A DNA stretch of 64,000 nucleotides, taken from positions 1-64,000 of the forward strand of contig NZ_LJIC01000073.1 in assembly GCF_001295845.1 (NCBI RefSeq). The letters are read 5' to 3'. Within the stretch, counting starts at the first letter, position 1. The number at the start of each line of letters is the position of its first letter. The stretch comes from Rhodopseudomonas sp. AAP120. GTDB taxonomy: Bacteria; Pseudomonadota; Alphaproteobacteria; Rhizobiales; Xanthobacteraceae. Below, one piece after another: positions 30,342-40,042 of the stretch. A program made the position numbers and the translations under genes. The notes under the pieces were generated by a model that ran no database searches, had not been told where the DNA came from, and was given only the letters and a program-made list of their open reading frames with translations.

Positions 30342-30446
30342 GGCGTTTCCGATGAGAGAGTAGATCAGCCTCTCTACCGTAACTTATTCCGCTGTGAAAG
30401 GAGCCGCGTGCCGCAGCACGCAAATCCTTGTGCCGCAGTGCAACGA

Positions 30447-30461
30447 CGCGAAATTTTCGCG
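30447..30461. promoter_or_regulatory. Palindrome in the pdhA leader
   Basis: CGCGAAA-T-TTTCGCG is a perfect 7-1-7 palindrome in the divIC-pdhA gap, about 105 bases before the pdhA start. A second small hairpin, CGTGC-CGCA-GCACG, lies at 30407-30420. It could bind a regulator of the PDH operon; no factor is assigned. Confidence 0.4.
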
Positions 30462-30492
30462 ATCGTTTATCTTGGTTTTTGGAATATGAGAC

Positions 30493-30810
30493 TCAGCGGG
30501 GCGGGTTCATCCGAACCAGATCCGCGGGATGCGCGAAGTCGAGCTGATAGCGCACGCGTTCGTCGAGCATGTCGGGATCGAGTCGATCCGAGCGGAGCAG
30601 CGCCACGCGCTTCTCACCCTCGGCTCGCTCCGCGCGGAGCCGCACGAGTTCGGACGTCAGCGCGATGATTTCCTGATCAAGCTCCTGCTGCGCCGTGAGC
30701 CCGTAGCGTCCCGTATAGGCGTTCATGCCGAAATACGCGATCGCTGCCGAGGCGATCGCATACAGCGCGATACCGACCAGAATGGATTTGAGGCGACTGC
30801 GGGTAACCAT
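30493..30810 (-). CDS. divIC: Septum formation initiator, FtsB/DivIC family
   Basis: The 105-residue product has an N-terminal membrane helix (LKSILVGIALYAIASAAIAYF), GRYGLTAQQELDQEIIALTSEL as a coiled coil, and a short extracytoplasmic tail with DMLDERVRYQL. This is the FtsB/DivIC pattern, a bitopic protein that joins FtsL and FtsQ in the divisome. It is upstream of pdhA, as in other Rhizobiales, where eno is usually nearby. Confidence 0.88.
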   Translation of the reverse strand: MVTRSRLKSILVGIALYAIASAAIAYFGMNAYTGRYGLTAQQELDQEIIALTSELVRLRAERAEGEKRVALLRSDRLDPDMLDERVRYQLDFAHPADLVRMNPPR

Positions 30811-30925
30811 GGCTCAACCATGCCCCGGCGCGGTTAATGCGGCGCTAACGGCGCGTCGTCTGCGGCATATCCGATATACCGTGAACCGATCGGCGCGCGC
30901 TCACGGAAGCTCGCGCCGTCCGGGA

Positions 30926-31483
30926 CTATTTGTATTGCTGCGCCACCCAGGCGGCGAAGGCATCGATGTACTTCTGCAGGAATTCGCGCGTCGAATCCTT
31001 CACCAGATCGCCCTGGTCGTTGAAGGCGTCGCCGATGCCGCCGACATAGGCTTCCGGCTGCTGCAGCACCGGCATGTTGAGGAAGGTCAGGCACTGCCGC
31101 AGGTGATGGTTGGCGCCGAACGCACCGATCGCACCGGGCGAATTCGACACCACGCCGGCCGGCTTCTTGTCGAAGGCGCTCTGACCGTAGGGGCGCGAGC
31201 CGACGTCGATCGCGTTCTTCAGCACGCCCGGAATCGACCGGTTGTATTCCGGTGTCACGAACAACACCGCGTCGGCGCTCTTGATGCTGTCACGGAAGGC
31301 CGTCCAGTCGGCCGGCGCCTGCGCTTCGAGATCCTGATTGTAGAACGACAGGCCGTGCAGCGTGACGATGTCGAGCTTGAGCGTCGCGGGAGCGAGCTTT
31401 TGCAGCGCCTCGCCGAGGCGCAGCGAGAAGCCGTTCTTGCGCAAGCTGCCGATGACGACGGCCACGCGATACGGATTGGGCAT
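30926..31483 (-). CDS. NADPH-dependent FMN reductase (ChrR/azoreductase-like)
   Basis: The 185-residue flavodoxin-fold product has VVIGSLRKNGFSLRLGEALQ (FMN phosphate loop), VLFVTPEYNRSIPGVLKNAI (the TPEYN motif) and NSPGAIGAFGANHHLRQCL. The family reduces quinones, chromate, azo dyes or FMN with NADPH; the physiological substrate is not evident. It is a lone gene between divIC and a CoA-transferase. Confidence 0.92.
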   Translation of the reverse strand: MPNPYRVAVVIGSLRKNGFSLRLGEALQKLAPATLKLDIVTLHGLSFYNQDLEAQAPADWTAFRDSIKSADAVLFVTPEYNRSIPGVLKNAIDVGSRPYGQSAFDKKPAGVVSNSPGAIGAFGANHHLRQCLTFLNMPVLQQPEAYVGGIGDAFNDQGDLVKDSTREFLQKYIDAFAAWVAQQYK

Positions 31484-31597
31484 AGGGTCTATCCTGATTG
31501 TAAAGGAAGGTCCGGACGGGTCGGAACCCTAGCGCGAGTGGGCAGCGCGGGCACGACAACATCGCCCCGCCGCGCCGCACTGACGAAGTTGTGATCC

Positions 31598-32743
31598 CTA
31601 CTCCGCCGCGTCGGCAGGCTTGCCGAGCACCTCGTCGTTGTGCGCGCCGAGCTTCGGCGTATTTAGCATCGGATGCGGACGTTCGCCGTCGAATATGATC
31701 GGCAGGCCGGCGACCTTCAGACCAGTGTCCGGCATGGTGCGGATCATATCGGCCGCGGCGAACTGCTCGGTCGCTGCCAGCTCCGGGATATCGTTGACCG
31801 GACTCACGGGCACGCCGGCGCGCTTCAGCGCACTGAGCCACTCCGCCGACGACCGCGAAGCCATCACCGGCTGCATAAGCCCGACCAGCTCGTGCCGATG
31901 GGCCGCCCGGTCGCGCACCCGGGCGAACCGCGCATCCGTGCTCCACTCCGGATGGCCGAGCACCTCGGCGCATTTGGCGAACAGCCGGTCGTTGCCGGCG
32001 GCGATCACGATCGGCCGGTCGGCGGTCTCGAATACCTGGTATGGCGCCAGCGTGGCGCTGGCGGTGCCGTGGCGAGGCGGCGCCTCTCCCGAGAACAGAT
32101 AGCCGTTGAGCTGGGTACCGACCCAAGAGATCGCGCTGTCGAACAGCGAGGTGTCGATCACGCAGCCTTTGCCGGTGGTGGCGCGCTGCTGCAGCGCCGC
32201 CAGCGCGCCGATCACGCACCATTGCGCGGTGGCGCAGTCGTTGATCGCCGGCGCGCAGAACGCCGGCGGATCGTCCGGGCGGCCGGTCAGCGACATCACC
32301 CCGCCATAGGCCTGCAGCAGCGGATCGAAGCCTGGCTCCTTGCTCAGCGGCCCGGTCTTGCCGAACGCCCACACCGAACAATAGATCAGCCGCGGATTGA
32401 TCGCGCACATCACATCCGGGCCGATGCCGCAGGACGCGACCACGCCGGACCGCAGGTTCTGGATCAGGATGTCGGCGTCCTTCACCAGTTCCTTGAGCCG
32501 CGCGACGTCGTCCGGGCTCTTGATGTCGAGCGTCACCGATCGCTTGTTGCGGTTGAAGCCGTGGAAGAACAGCGAGTCGCCGTCGACGAAGGGCGGGCCC
32601 CAATGCCGGGCGTCGTCGCCGCCGTCGTGCTTCTCGACCTTGATCACGTCGGCGCCCATGTCGCCGAGGATCATGCCGGCCATCGGCCCGGCGATCGCCT
32701 GAGCGATCTCGATCACCTTGATCCCGGCCAGAGGCCCCGCCAT
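31598..32743 (-). CDS. CaiB/BaiF family III CoA-transferase
   Basis: The 381-residue product transfers CoA between carboxylic acids. It starts MAGPLAGIKVIEIAQAIAGP (32743; the frame to 32818 is non-family) and has GDMGADVIKVEKHDGGD, the catalytic Asp region of family III enzymes, RNKRSVTLDIKSPDDVARLK and LTGRPDDPP. Substrate cannot be assigned. There is no adjacent dehydrogenase or hydratase that would name the pathway. Confidence 0.92.
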   Translation of the reverse strand: MAGPLAGIKVIEIAQAIAGPMAGMILGDMGADVIKVEKHDGGDDARHWGPPFVDGDSLFFHGFNRNKRSVTLDIKSPDDVARLKELVKDADILIQNLRSGVVASCGIGPDVMCAINPRLIYCSVWAFGKTGPLSKEPGFDPLLQAYGGVMSLTGRPDDPPAFCAPAINDCATAQWCVIGALAALQQRATTGKGCVIDTSLFDSAISWVGTQLNGYLFSGEAPPRHGTASATLAPYQVFETADRPIVIAAGNDRLFAKCAEVLGHPEWSTDARFARVRDRAAHRHELVGLMQPVMASRSSAEWLSALKRAGVPVSPVNDIPELAATEQFAAADMIRTMPDTGLKVAGLPIIFDGERPHPMLNTPKLGAHNDEVLGKPADAAE

Positions 32744-32844
32744 TTGCGTCTCCACATTATAAGGTCGAACCGTCACAATTGCCGTGGCACTGTTTCCGTG
32801 CCTCGACTGAAATTGCAAGCCCGTCGCAACAGTAGGACCCTGCC

Positions 32845-33459
32845 ATGATCAGCCCGGAATTCCTCGTGACCTCGTTGATCGTGGTCGCCTCGCCGGGCAC
32901 CGGTGTGCTCTACACCTTGGCGGCCGGACTATCGCGCGGCTCCAAGGCCAGCGTCGTCGCCGCGTTCGGCTCGACCATCGGCATCGTCCCGCACATGGCG
33001 GCGGCGATCCTGGGCCTCGCCGCCCTGCTCCACACCAGCGCGGTGGCGTTCCAGACCTTCAAATATCTCGGCGTCGCCTATCTGCTGTACATGGCCTGGA
33101 AAACGCTGGGCGAACGTGGGCCGCTCAGCGTCGACACGGACGTCGGCGCGCCGTCGGCGCTGCAGATGACGGTGACCGGCGTGCTGATCAACATCCTCAA
33201 TCCGAAGCTGTCGATCTTCTTCCTCGCCTTCCTGCCGCAGTTCGTGGCGACGAACGATCCGCACCCGCTCGGCCGCATGGTCGAACTCAGTGCGATCTTC
33301 ATGCTGATGACGTTCGTGGTATTCGTGATCTACGGCCTGTTCGCCGCCTGGCTGCGCGACCACGTCATCACCAGGCCGCGCGTGCTGACCTGGATGCGCC
33401 GTAGTTTTGCAGCGGCGTTTGTTGCGCTCAGCGCAAAGCTGGCGACGGCGGAGCGCTGA
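32845..33459 (+). CDS. LysE/RhtB-family amino-acid exporter
   Basis: The 204-residue integral membrane protein has about six predicted helices and the family features SPGTGVLYTLAAGLSRGSKA near the N-terminus and GVLINILNPKLSIFFLAFLP. The family exports amino acids such as homoserine, threonine or lysine. It is divergent from the CoA-transferase gene, about 100 bases apart, and is followed by a palindromic repeat that may end transcription. Confidence 0.93.
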   Translation: MISPEFLVTSLIVVASPGTGVLYTLAAGLSRGSKASVVAAFGSTIGIVPHMAAAILGLAALLHTSAVAFQTFKYLGVAYLLYMAWKTLGERGPLSVDTDVGAPSALQMTVTGVLINILNPKLSIFFLAFLPQFVATNDPHPLGRMVELSAIFMLMTFVVFVIYGLFAAWLRDHVITRPRVLTWMRRSFAAAFVALSAKLATAER

Positions 33460-33471
33460 CTCAAGTCAAGC

Positions 33472-33556
33472 CGTCATTGCGAGCGGAGCGAAGCAATCCA
33501 TGGGCCCGGTGCACCGCGCCTGGATTGCTTCGTCGCTTGCGCTTCTCGCAATGACG
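33472..33556. repeat. Palindromic repeat family A, copy 2
   Basis: Arms CGTCATTGCGAGCGGAGCGA and its partner ending TCTCGCAATGACG flank a short variable centre. It lies between the convergent LysE and 2OG-oxygenase genes. Confidence 0.85.
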
Positions 33557-33564
33557 CTGTGAGG

Positions 33565-34368
33565 TCAGGTCCGCGCGCGGATTTCGTTGAGCAGGAAATT
33601 GCCGACGCGCTTGCCGCGATTGCGCAGAACTTTGAGGACGCCCTGATCGACGAAGTACGTCAGCAGGATGCTGTCGCGGGTGTCGACGCCCGCGGGCACG
33701 GTGTCGGCCGAGTGCCAGGTGTGTTTGTCGACCGCGAAGGCATAGCCGGAATTCGGCGCGAACTTCATCTGCCGCGCCTTCGGCATCGAGCCGTCCGGCT
33801 TGACGTCGTGGAAGATGGTCCCGATGTCGGTGTGGGCTTCGTCGCGCGGCAGGTACAGCTGCACGGTGATGCCCTTCCAATGCGTGTCGGTGTGCGGCGT
33901 GATCTTGTAGCCGGGCACGTCACCGGTCAGGATCGGAATCGGAAACATCCCGACATCCTGCGCGCCCGTGCCGAAGCGCCGCTCCAGCGCCGGAGCCAGC
34001 TTGCGCCGGAACGCGTTCTTGACCGGCTCCGAGCACAGCGCATCGCCGACCAGCCGCCAGATCGAGCGCTGCTCGGGCGGCAGATGCCGGATGTATTCGG
34101 GGAACAGATCGATCTTCACCCGGGTATGGGTGCCGTCGGCGAGATCGTTGCCCTTGCTGCGGCCGTGCATCGGCCGATAGTCGGTGTTCCGCGGCAGAGC
34201 CGCGAGCATCGCCGCGTACACCATGGCGGGAAAGATCCCGACGAATTCGAGATGGTAGAACGGCTCCATCACCACCGCGGCCTGCTCGATCGCGGCGACA
34301 ACGTGATTGATCAATGCCGAGGTCGCCTCCGTCAGCTCCGACGGACGCCGTTCAGCCATCTGATCCAT
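33565..34368 (-). CDS. 2-oxoglutarate/Fe(II)-dependent oxygenase-like protein
   Basis: The 267-residue product shows a double-stranded beta-helix iron site: ITPHTDTHWKGITVQLYLP (His and Asp ligands), then the distal His in FAVDKHTWHSADTV, followed by TRDSILLTYFVDQG with the Arg expected to bind the oxoglutarate carboxylate. It has no signal peptide. The substrate is unknown; relatives hydroxylate small molecules, sugars or amino-acid side chains. A Fur-box-like inverted repeat lies 25 bases upstream of the start, which suggests iron-linked control. The family call rests on motif spacing. Confidence 0.78.
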   Translation of the reverse strand: MDQMAERRPSELTEATSALINHVVAAIEQAAVVMEPFYHLEFVGIFPAMVYAAMLAALPRNTDYRPMHGRSKGNDLADGTHTRVKIDLFPEYIRHLPPEQRSIWRLVGDALCSEPVKNAFRRKLAPALERRFGTGAQDVGMFPIPILTGDVPGYKITPHTDTHWKGITVQLYLPRDEAHTDIGTIFHDVKPDGSMPKARQMKFAPNSGYAFAVDKHTWHSADTVPAGVDTRDSILLTYFVDQGVLKVLRNRGKRVGNFLLNEIRART

Positions 34369-34392
34369 GAGTCTATCCTGCTTTGACGCGAT

Positions 34393-34419
34393 GGTTGAGA
34401 ATAGCTCGCATTCTCAACC
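34393..34419. promoter_or_regulatory. Fur/Irr-like inverted repeat upstream of 2OG oxygenase
   Basis: GGTTGAGAAT and ATTCTCAACC are perfect 10-base arms around a 7-base centre, 25 bases before the oxygenase start. The core GAGAAT-N7-ATTCTC has the spacing of the outer hexamers of the 19-base Fur box (GATAAT-N7-ATTATC), though the central hexamer is poor. No T-run follows, so a terminator for the MDR gene is less likely. Confidence 0.5.
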
Positions 34420-34452
34420 TCAGCCAGCAAGATTTACATCCGATCGCGGCGT

Positions 34453-35589
34453 TTATTTGGTCGGGTCGATCAGGAATTTCTCGCCGGTGGCGCGCTTGTT
34501 GTAGACCGCAATGGCGTCGAGCGTCAGCGCCTCCTTCAGCGACACGGTGCGGGTGTAGTGGCTGGCGAAGGTGGTCTTGATCTCGGCGGCGACCCGCTCG
34601 CGCAGCTTGGCCGCGTCGGCGGCGCCGATCTTCTGCAGGAACGGAAACAGCAGCCAGCCGCCGACCGCCCAGATCATGCCGAAGTTGCGCACGATTTCGG
34701 TCGGCCGGGTATCGAGGCCGCCGTAGATGTACACCTGCTTCAGCACGTTGGAGCCGTAACGGCTGTAAGGCCCCTTCGACGTCTTGGCGATCGCCGCTTC
34801 CATGCAGCTCAGGATCTGGCCGGCGAGCTTGCCGCCGCCGATCGCGTCGAACGCGATGGTCGCGCCGGTGGTCGCCAGCGCGTCGGTGAGTTCGGCCATG
34901 AAGTTCGGCGACGTCGAGTCGACGACGTACTTGGCGCCGATGTCGCGCAGCAGCTTGGCCTGCGCTTCGCTGCGCACGATGTTGACCAGATCAATGCCGT
35001 CCTTGAGGCAGATGCGGTTGAGCATCTGGCCGAGGTTCGACGCGGCCGCGGTGTGCACCAGCGCTTTGTGGCCTTCCCGCTTCATCGTCTCGGTCATGCC
35101 GAGCGCGGTCAGCGGATTGACGAAGCAGGACGCGCCTTCGGCCGCGGTCGTGCCGTCGGCCAGCTTCAGGCAGTCGGCGGCTTTCATCGTGCGATACTGC
35201 GCGTACATCGCGCCGCCGATCATCGCCACGGTCTTGCCGAGCAGCGCCTGGGCGGCATCCGAACTGCCGGCCTTGATCACCGTGCCGGCGCCCTCGTTGC
35301 CGACCGGCATCGACTCGTCCAGCCGGCCCGCCATCGCCTTCATCGCGGCTTCGGGCACCTTGGCGGTGATCACCGGCGCATCGGCGGTGCCGGACGCTTT
35401 CGCGGTCGACATATCGGCGGCGCCGAACAGCAGGCCGAGATCGGAGGGATTGATCGGGGTGGCTTCGACCCGGACCACCACCTCGTCGGGACCTGGCTCC
35501 GAGATGGACACCGGGACCAGCGAGACTTCGAGGTCGCCGCTCGCCTTGATCAGCGAGCGCAGTTGCAGTCCGGTGATGGCCTCGGTCAC
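34453..35589 (-). CDS. Zinc-independent MDR-type quinone reductase/alcohol dehydrogenase-like protein
   Basis: The 378-residue medium-chain dehydrogenase/reductase has the GroES-like N-domain (PGPDEVVVRVEATPINPSDL), MPVGNEGAGTVIKAGSSDAA, and a Rossmann domain with ALVHTAAASNLGQMLNRICL and DIGAKYVVDSTSPNFM. I see no structural-zinc cysteine cluster, pointing to quinone- or enoyl-reductase type. Substrate unknown. It is 84 bases upstream of the 2OG oxygenase on the same strand, but the operator between them suggests separate control. Confidence 0.88.
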   Translation of the reverse strand: MTEAITGLQLRSLIKASGDLEVSLVPVSISEPGPDEVVVRVEATPINPSDLGLLFGAADMSTAKASGTADAPVITAKVPEAAMKAMAGRLDESMPVGNEGAGTVIKAGSSDAAQALLGKTVAMIGGAMYAQYRTMKAADCLKLADGTTAAEGASCFVNPLTALGMTETMKREGHKALVHTAAASNLGQMLNRICLKDGIDLVNIVRSEAQAKLLRDIGAKYVVDSTSPNFMAELTDALATTGATIAFDAIGGGKLAGQILSCMEAAIAKTSKGPYSRYGSNVLKQVYIYGGLDTRPTEIVRNFGMIWAVGGWLLFPFLQKIGAADAAKLRERVAAEIKTTFASHYTRTVSLKEALTLDAIAVYNKRATGEKFLIDPTK

Positions 35590-35668
35590 GTCTCTCTCCC
35601 TGCGCGTTATTGCGGCTGCACCATGATGCAGCCGCGCGCGGGGTTCAAGGCCACGATGATAACACCCG

Positions 35669-35757
35669 CGTCATTGCGAGGAGCAAAGCGACGACGCAAT
35701 CCAGCTTTGTGCACTGAGCTGGATTGCTTCGTCGGCTGCGCCTCCTCGCAATGACGG
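35669..35757. repeat. Palindromic repeat family A, copy 3
   Basis: CGTCATTGCGAGGAGCAAAG and its partner ending CTCGCAATGACGG flank a centre with AGCTTTGTGCACTGAGCT. It ends nine bases from the eno stop, so it may be the eno 3' structure. Confidence 0.85.
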
Positions 35758-35765
35758 CGAGTATC

Positions 35766-37094
<1,329 letters not shown>

Positions 37095-37217
37095 CTACAG
37101 CATGGGACCGGCGCGGAAAAGGCCGCCGGGGCGCTCCCGACGAACGGCGAAGCCACCGTCGCGGTACAATTCCCCCGCGCCGGAAAATGCTTTAGAGGTC
37201 GCGTGAACGGAGCTCCC

Positions 37218-37694
37218 ATGTCCAAGACCCCCCGCAAGACCTCGAAGCCCGCCGGGCTGCAGCTCGGCCGCGCCGTCGAATGGCCGACCAGCCCGGAGAC
37301 GGCCCAGCTCGACCGCGTCCCGAACCCGCAGGCTGGCACCGACTATCTGGTCCGGTTCACCGCCCCCGAATTCACCTCGCTGTGCCCGGTGACGGGCCAG
37401 CCGGATTTCGCCCATCTGGTGATCGACTACGTGCCCGGGGCCTGGCTGGTCGAATCCAAGGCGCTGAAGCTCTACCTCGCCAGCTTCCGCAACCATGGCG
37501 GCTTTCACGAGGACTGCACCGTGTCGGTCGGCAAGCGCATCGTCGCCGCGATCAAGCCGAAATGGCTCCGCATCGGCGGCTACTGGTATCCGCGCGGCGG
37601 CATGCCGATCGACGTGTTCTGGCAAACCGGCAGACTGCCGAAAGGCGTCTGGGTGCCCGATCAGGGCGTGCAGCCGTATCGCGGGCGCGGTTAG
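37218..37694 (+). CDS. queF: NADPH-dependent 7-cyano-7-deazaguanine reductase
   Basis: Reduces preQ0 to preQ1 for queuosine tRNA modification. The 158-residue product is the short (unimodular) Que[21 protein letters not shown] has the thioimide-forming Cys, [21 protein letters not shown] holds the substrate Glu and the SKSLKLYLxSFRNHG NADPH motif, and ends [19 protein letters not shown]. The ATG at 37218 is chosen because the frame upstream runs into the eno leader. Confidence 0.95.
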   Translation: MSKTPRKTSKPAGLQLGRAVEWPTSPETAQLDRVPNPQAGTDYLVRFTAPEFTSLCPVTGQPDFAHLVIDYVPGAWLVESKALKLYLASFRNHGGFHEDCTVSVGKRIVAAIKPKWLRIGGYWYPRGGMPIDVFWQTGRLPKGVWVPDQGVQPYRGRG

Positions 37695-37823
37695 CCCACG
37701 CGGAAAAGCGATCCGCCGTGCGCCTGAATGGCCTCGCGGCTTTAGGGCGCGGCTTGGGGATTGCGTCGCGACGCGGCACCGGGTAATAAGTCGCAGCTTC
37801 TTCTATCGTCCGAAGAGGCTGAC

Positions 37824-38168
37824 ATGAACGATTTATACGCGTGGGTCGCGCACCAGCACCACGGCTTGCATACCTTCAAATCCTTTCAAGACAAGCTCGC
37901 GCGGCTCGCCGAGGAGCAACCACGGCAGCGCGGCCTTTGCCGGGTGCTAGCGCATCTCGTCCAGGGATACATCGAGGCGTTCGACGAAGCGCCGGTCCCC
38001 GTCGAGCTCGCCAGCGATGTCCATCACCGTCTGGCGCAATTGCTGTCGACGCTGGATCTGAACGGCGACGCCGACCGCCGCCTTGCCGACATCAATCGCA
38101 TTGCGAGCTTCGCGCTGTGGCCGTTGCCGGACGCTGCTGCAGCATCCGCGCAGCAACGCCCCGGTTGA
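37824..38168 (+). CDS. Small hypothetical helical protein
   Basis: From the ATG at 37824 (MNDLYAWVAHQHHGLHTFKS) the product is 114 residues, mainly helical, with LARLAEEQPRQRGLCRVLAH and a variable tail. AAGAGGCTG precedes the start and may be the ribosome site. No family is recognised. It lies between queF and the convergent L,D-transpeptidase gene. Confidence 0.55.
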   Translation: MNDLYAWVAHQHHGLHTFKSFQDKLARLAEEQPRQRGLCRVLAHLVQGYIEAFDEAPVPVELASDVHHRLAQLLSTLDLNGDADRRLADINRIASFALWPLPDAAAASAQQRPG

Positions 38169-38181
38169 TCAGCCGCGGCAG

Positions 38182-39852
38182 CTACCAACTCTGCCAGCCG
38201 GGAAACGGCTGCGGCTGCGGGTAAGAATTGCGGCCGCCGCGCTGGCGCGGGTTTCGCGGCTGCGGCTCAGGATCGCGCCCGAAGAAGAACGAAGCGAAGC
38301 CGCCGTCGTCCATGCCGTCGTCGCGATCCGCAACCAGCACATCCTGGGTCGGCTTGCGGGTGATGAAGCCGCCCTGCGGCTGATGGCTGAGCACCGCCAC
38401 GAATTCGGTGCGATAGTTGGTTTCGGCGCTCAGCGGTTCGTCGGAAATAACGATGGAGCTGCGTGGGAGAGCGGTCGGTCCGATCCGATCCAGCACATCC
38501 TGCGGAATGGTGATGCGATCGAGTGCTTCGCTCGCAGTCTCGGTGCCGTCGATGCTGACCGCACTCCAGCGCAAGCGGTCTCCGCTGCGCGTCATCGCGG
38601 TGAACACGTGGGTGCCGATCGGACGTTCCCGATCGCGGATCGTCACCGGAACTTCGATGGAGGTGTCGAACACTTCGCCGCCGCCGTCCGGTGCCGGCTT
38701 GTGGGTGTTGCGGCGAACATAGAGCTTCTGGGTATCCCGGCTGATATAGATCGACACCGGCTCGAGTGCGAGCTTGGCGTCGGTCGCAAGCCGCTCCGTC
38801 TCGGCCTTCTTGGCGAGCGCCGCTTTGGCGGCGTCCTTGGTGGCTTCGGCAACCGCTCGCTTCGACTCGGCGTCGGCCTTGGCGGTGTCGAGCTGGGCGG
38901 TAGCCTCGCCGGCCTGCTGCGCCGCCTTCTGCTGCATCTCCTCGCTTCGCGCCCTCGCCTCGTCCGTCTTCGCACCGGCGAGCAGACGGTCGGCGCGTTT
39001 CAGCTCGGCATCGGCCCGCGCCTTCTGCTTGGTGAGCCTGGCCAAGGTTGCCTTGAGAGGCGGCAGCTCACGGGCGGCCGCGGCAGCCGCCTTCTTGGCC
39101 TCCGCCGCCGCAACGGCGGCCTCCTCGGCCTCGCGGGCCAGCGCCTCAACGCGCCCGGGCGCCGCTGCGAGCGCCTCCGGCTTCGGCTGGAGCAGAGCCG
39201 GATGGGAGATCTCCACCGGCGCCGCATCGCCGGGCGAAATGATCACCCGCATGCCGATCCGGGTCTTGTCGAACAGCTTGTCGGCGAAGCCGAACGGCAT
39301 CCGCACGCAGCCGTGCGAGGCCGCATAGCCGGGCAGCGGCCCGCCGTGCAAGGCGATGCCGTTCCAGGTGATGCGCTGCATGTGAGGCATCCACGCGTCG
39401 TCGTACATCGTCGAGTGATGATCCTTGTCCTTCTCGACGATCGCGAAGATTCCGGCCGGAGTTTCGCGTCCGCTGGTGCCGGTCGAGACCGGGGCGCGGA
39501 AGATCCACCCGTCGGCGTCGTAGAACGTCACCTGCTGCGATTTGATCGAAACGATCGCCATGATCGGCTCGCCGGCTTCGCGCGGTGCAACGGCTTCGAC
39601 CGGAGCGGCCGACCGCCCACGTTTGGCAGCATCGGCTGCACCCGTCCCCGCCAGCGTCGCGATCGCGCCGGCGGCCATCGCGGCGGCGATGATCCGCGTT
39701 CGCGCGCGGGCGCCCTGCCCCTTGTTCGATCTCTTCAGCAAATCCGACCTCGATTGCAAAGGGTGCCTCGCTTGCACGCCAGGCGACATCACGTTCCGAT
39801 TCGGCATCGGCCTGCCGATTGTAGTCGCAATCCTTGCTTCGCCGACAGCCAC
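38182..39852 (-). CDS. L,D-transpeptidase (YkuD) with coiled coil and a degenerate second domain
   Basis: The product of up to 556 residues (ATG starts at 39852, 39807 and 39789 are possible) has a basic n-region and hydrophobic segment (TRIIAAAMAAGAIATLAGTG, about 52-71), then a YkuD domain with HGGPLPGYAASHGCVRMP (His169, His180 and catalytic Cys182 by the longest frame). It forms 3-3 peptidoglycan cross-links or attaches proteins to the wall. A Lys/Glu/Ala coiled-coil region (about 225-365) follows, then a segment KLYVRRNTHKP...SIEVPVTIRDRERPIGTHVF that resembles the N-terminal half of a YkuD domain but has no SHGCVR motif. It is divergent from opgG. Confidence 0.88.
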   Translation of the reverse strand: MAVGEARIATTIGRPMPNRNVMSPGVQARHPLQSRSDLLKRSNKGQGARARTRIIAAAMAAGAIATLAGTGAADAAKRGRSAAPVEAVAPREAGEPIMAIVSIKSQQVTFYDADGWIFRAPVSTGTSGRETPAGIFAIVEKDKDHHSTMYDDAWMPHMQRITWNGIALHGGPLPGYAASHGCVRMPFGFADKLFDKTRIGMRVIISPGDAAPVEISHPALLQPKPEALAAAPGRVEALAREAEEAAVAAAEAKKAAAAAARELPPLKATLARLTKQKARADAELKRADRLLAGAKTDEARARSEEMQQKAAQQAGEATAQLDTAKADAESKRAVAEATKDAAKAALAKKAETERLATDAKLALEPVSIYISRDTQKLYVRRNTHKPAPDGGGEVFDTSIEVPVTIRDRERPIGTHVFTAMTRSGDRLRWSAVSIDGTETASEALDRITIPQDVLDRIGPTALPRSSIVISDEPLSAETNYRTEFVAVLSHQPQGGFITRKPTQDVLVADRDDGMDDGGFASFFFGRDPEPQPRNPRQRGGRNSYPQPQPFPGWQSW

Positions 39853-40042
39853 TTCGTTTGTTCACGAGGATCGTGTGAGCGGCAGCGACCGTTGTTGGCG
39901 TACTAACCACATCTGTCTTTCGGATGCGTGAAGGCGATACAAGCCCCACCCCACCCGCTGCGACGTTCCGCGCCTGGATTTACAGGAACCCTTCGCGCAC
40001 CAAGACGTTTGCTGGCCTTCATTCCTTTCGCGGAGCATCATC

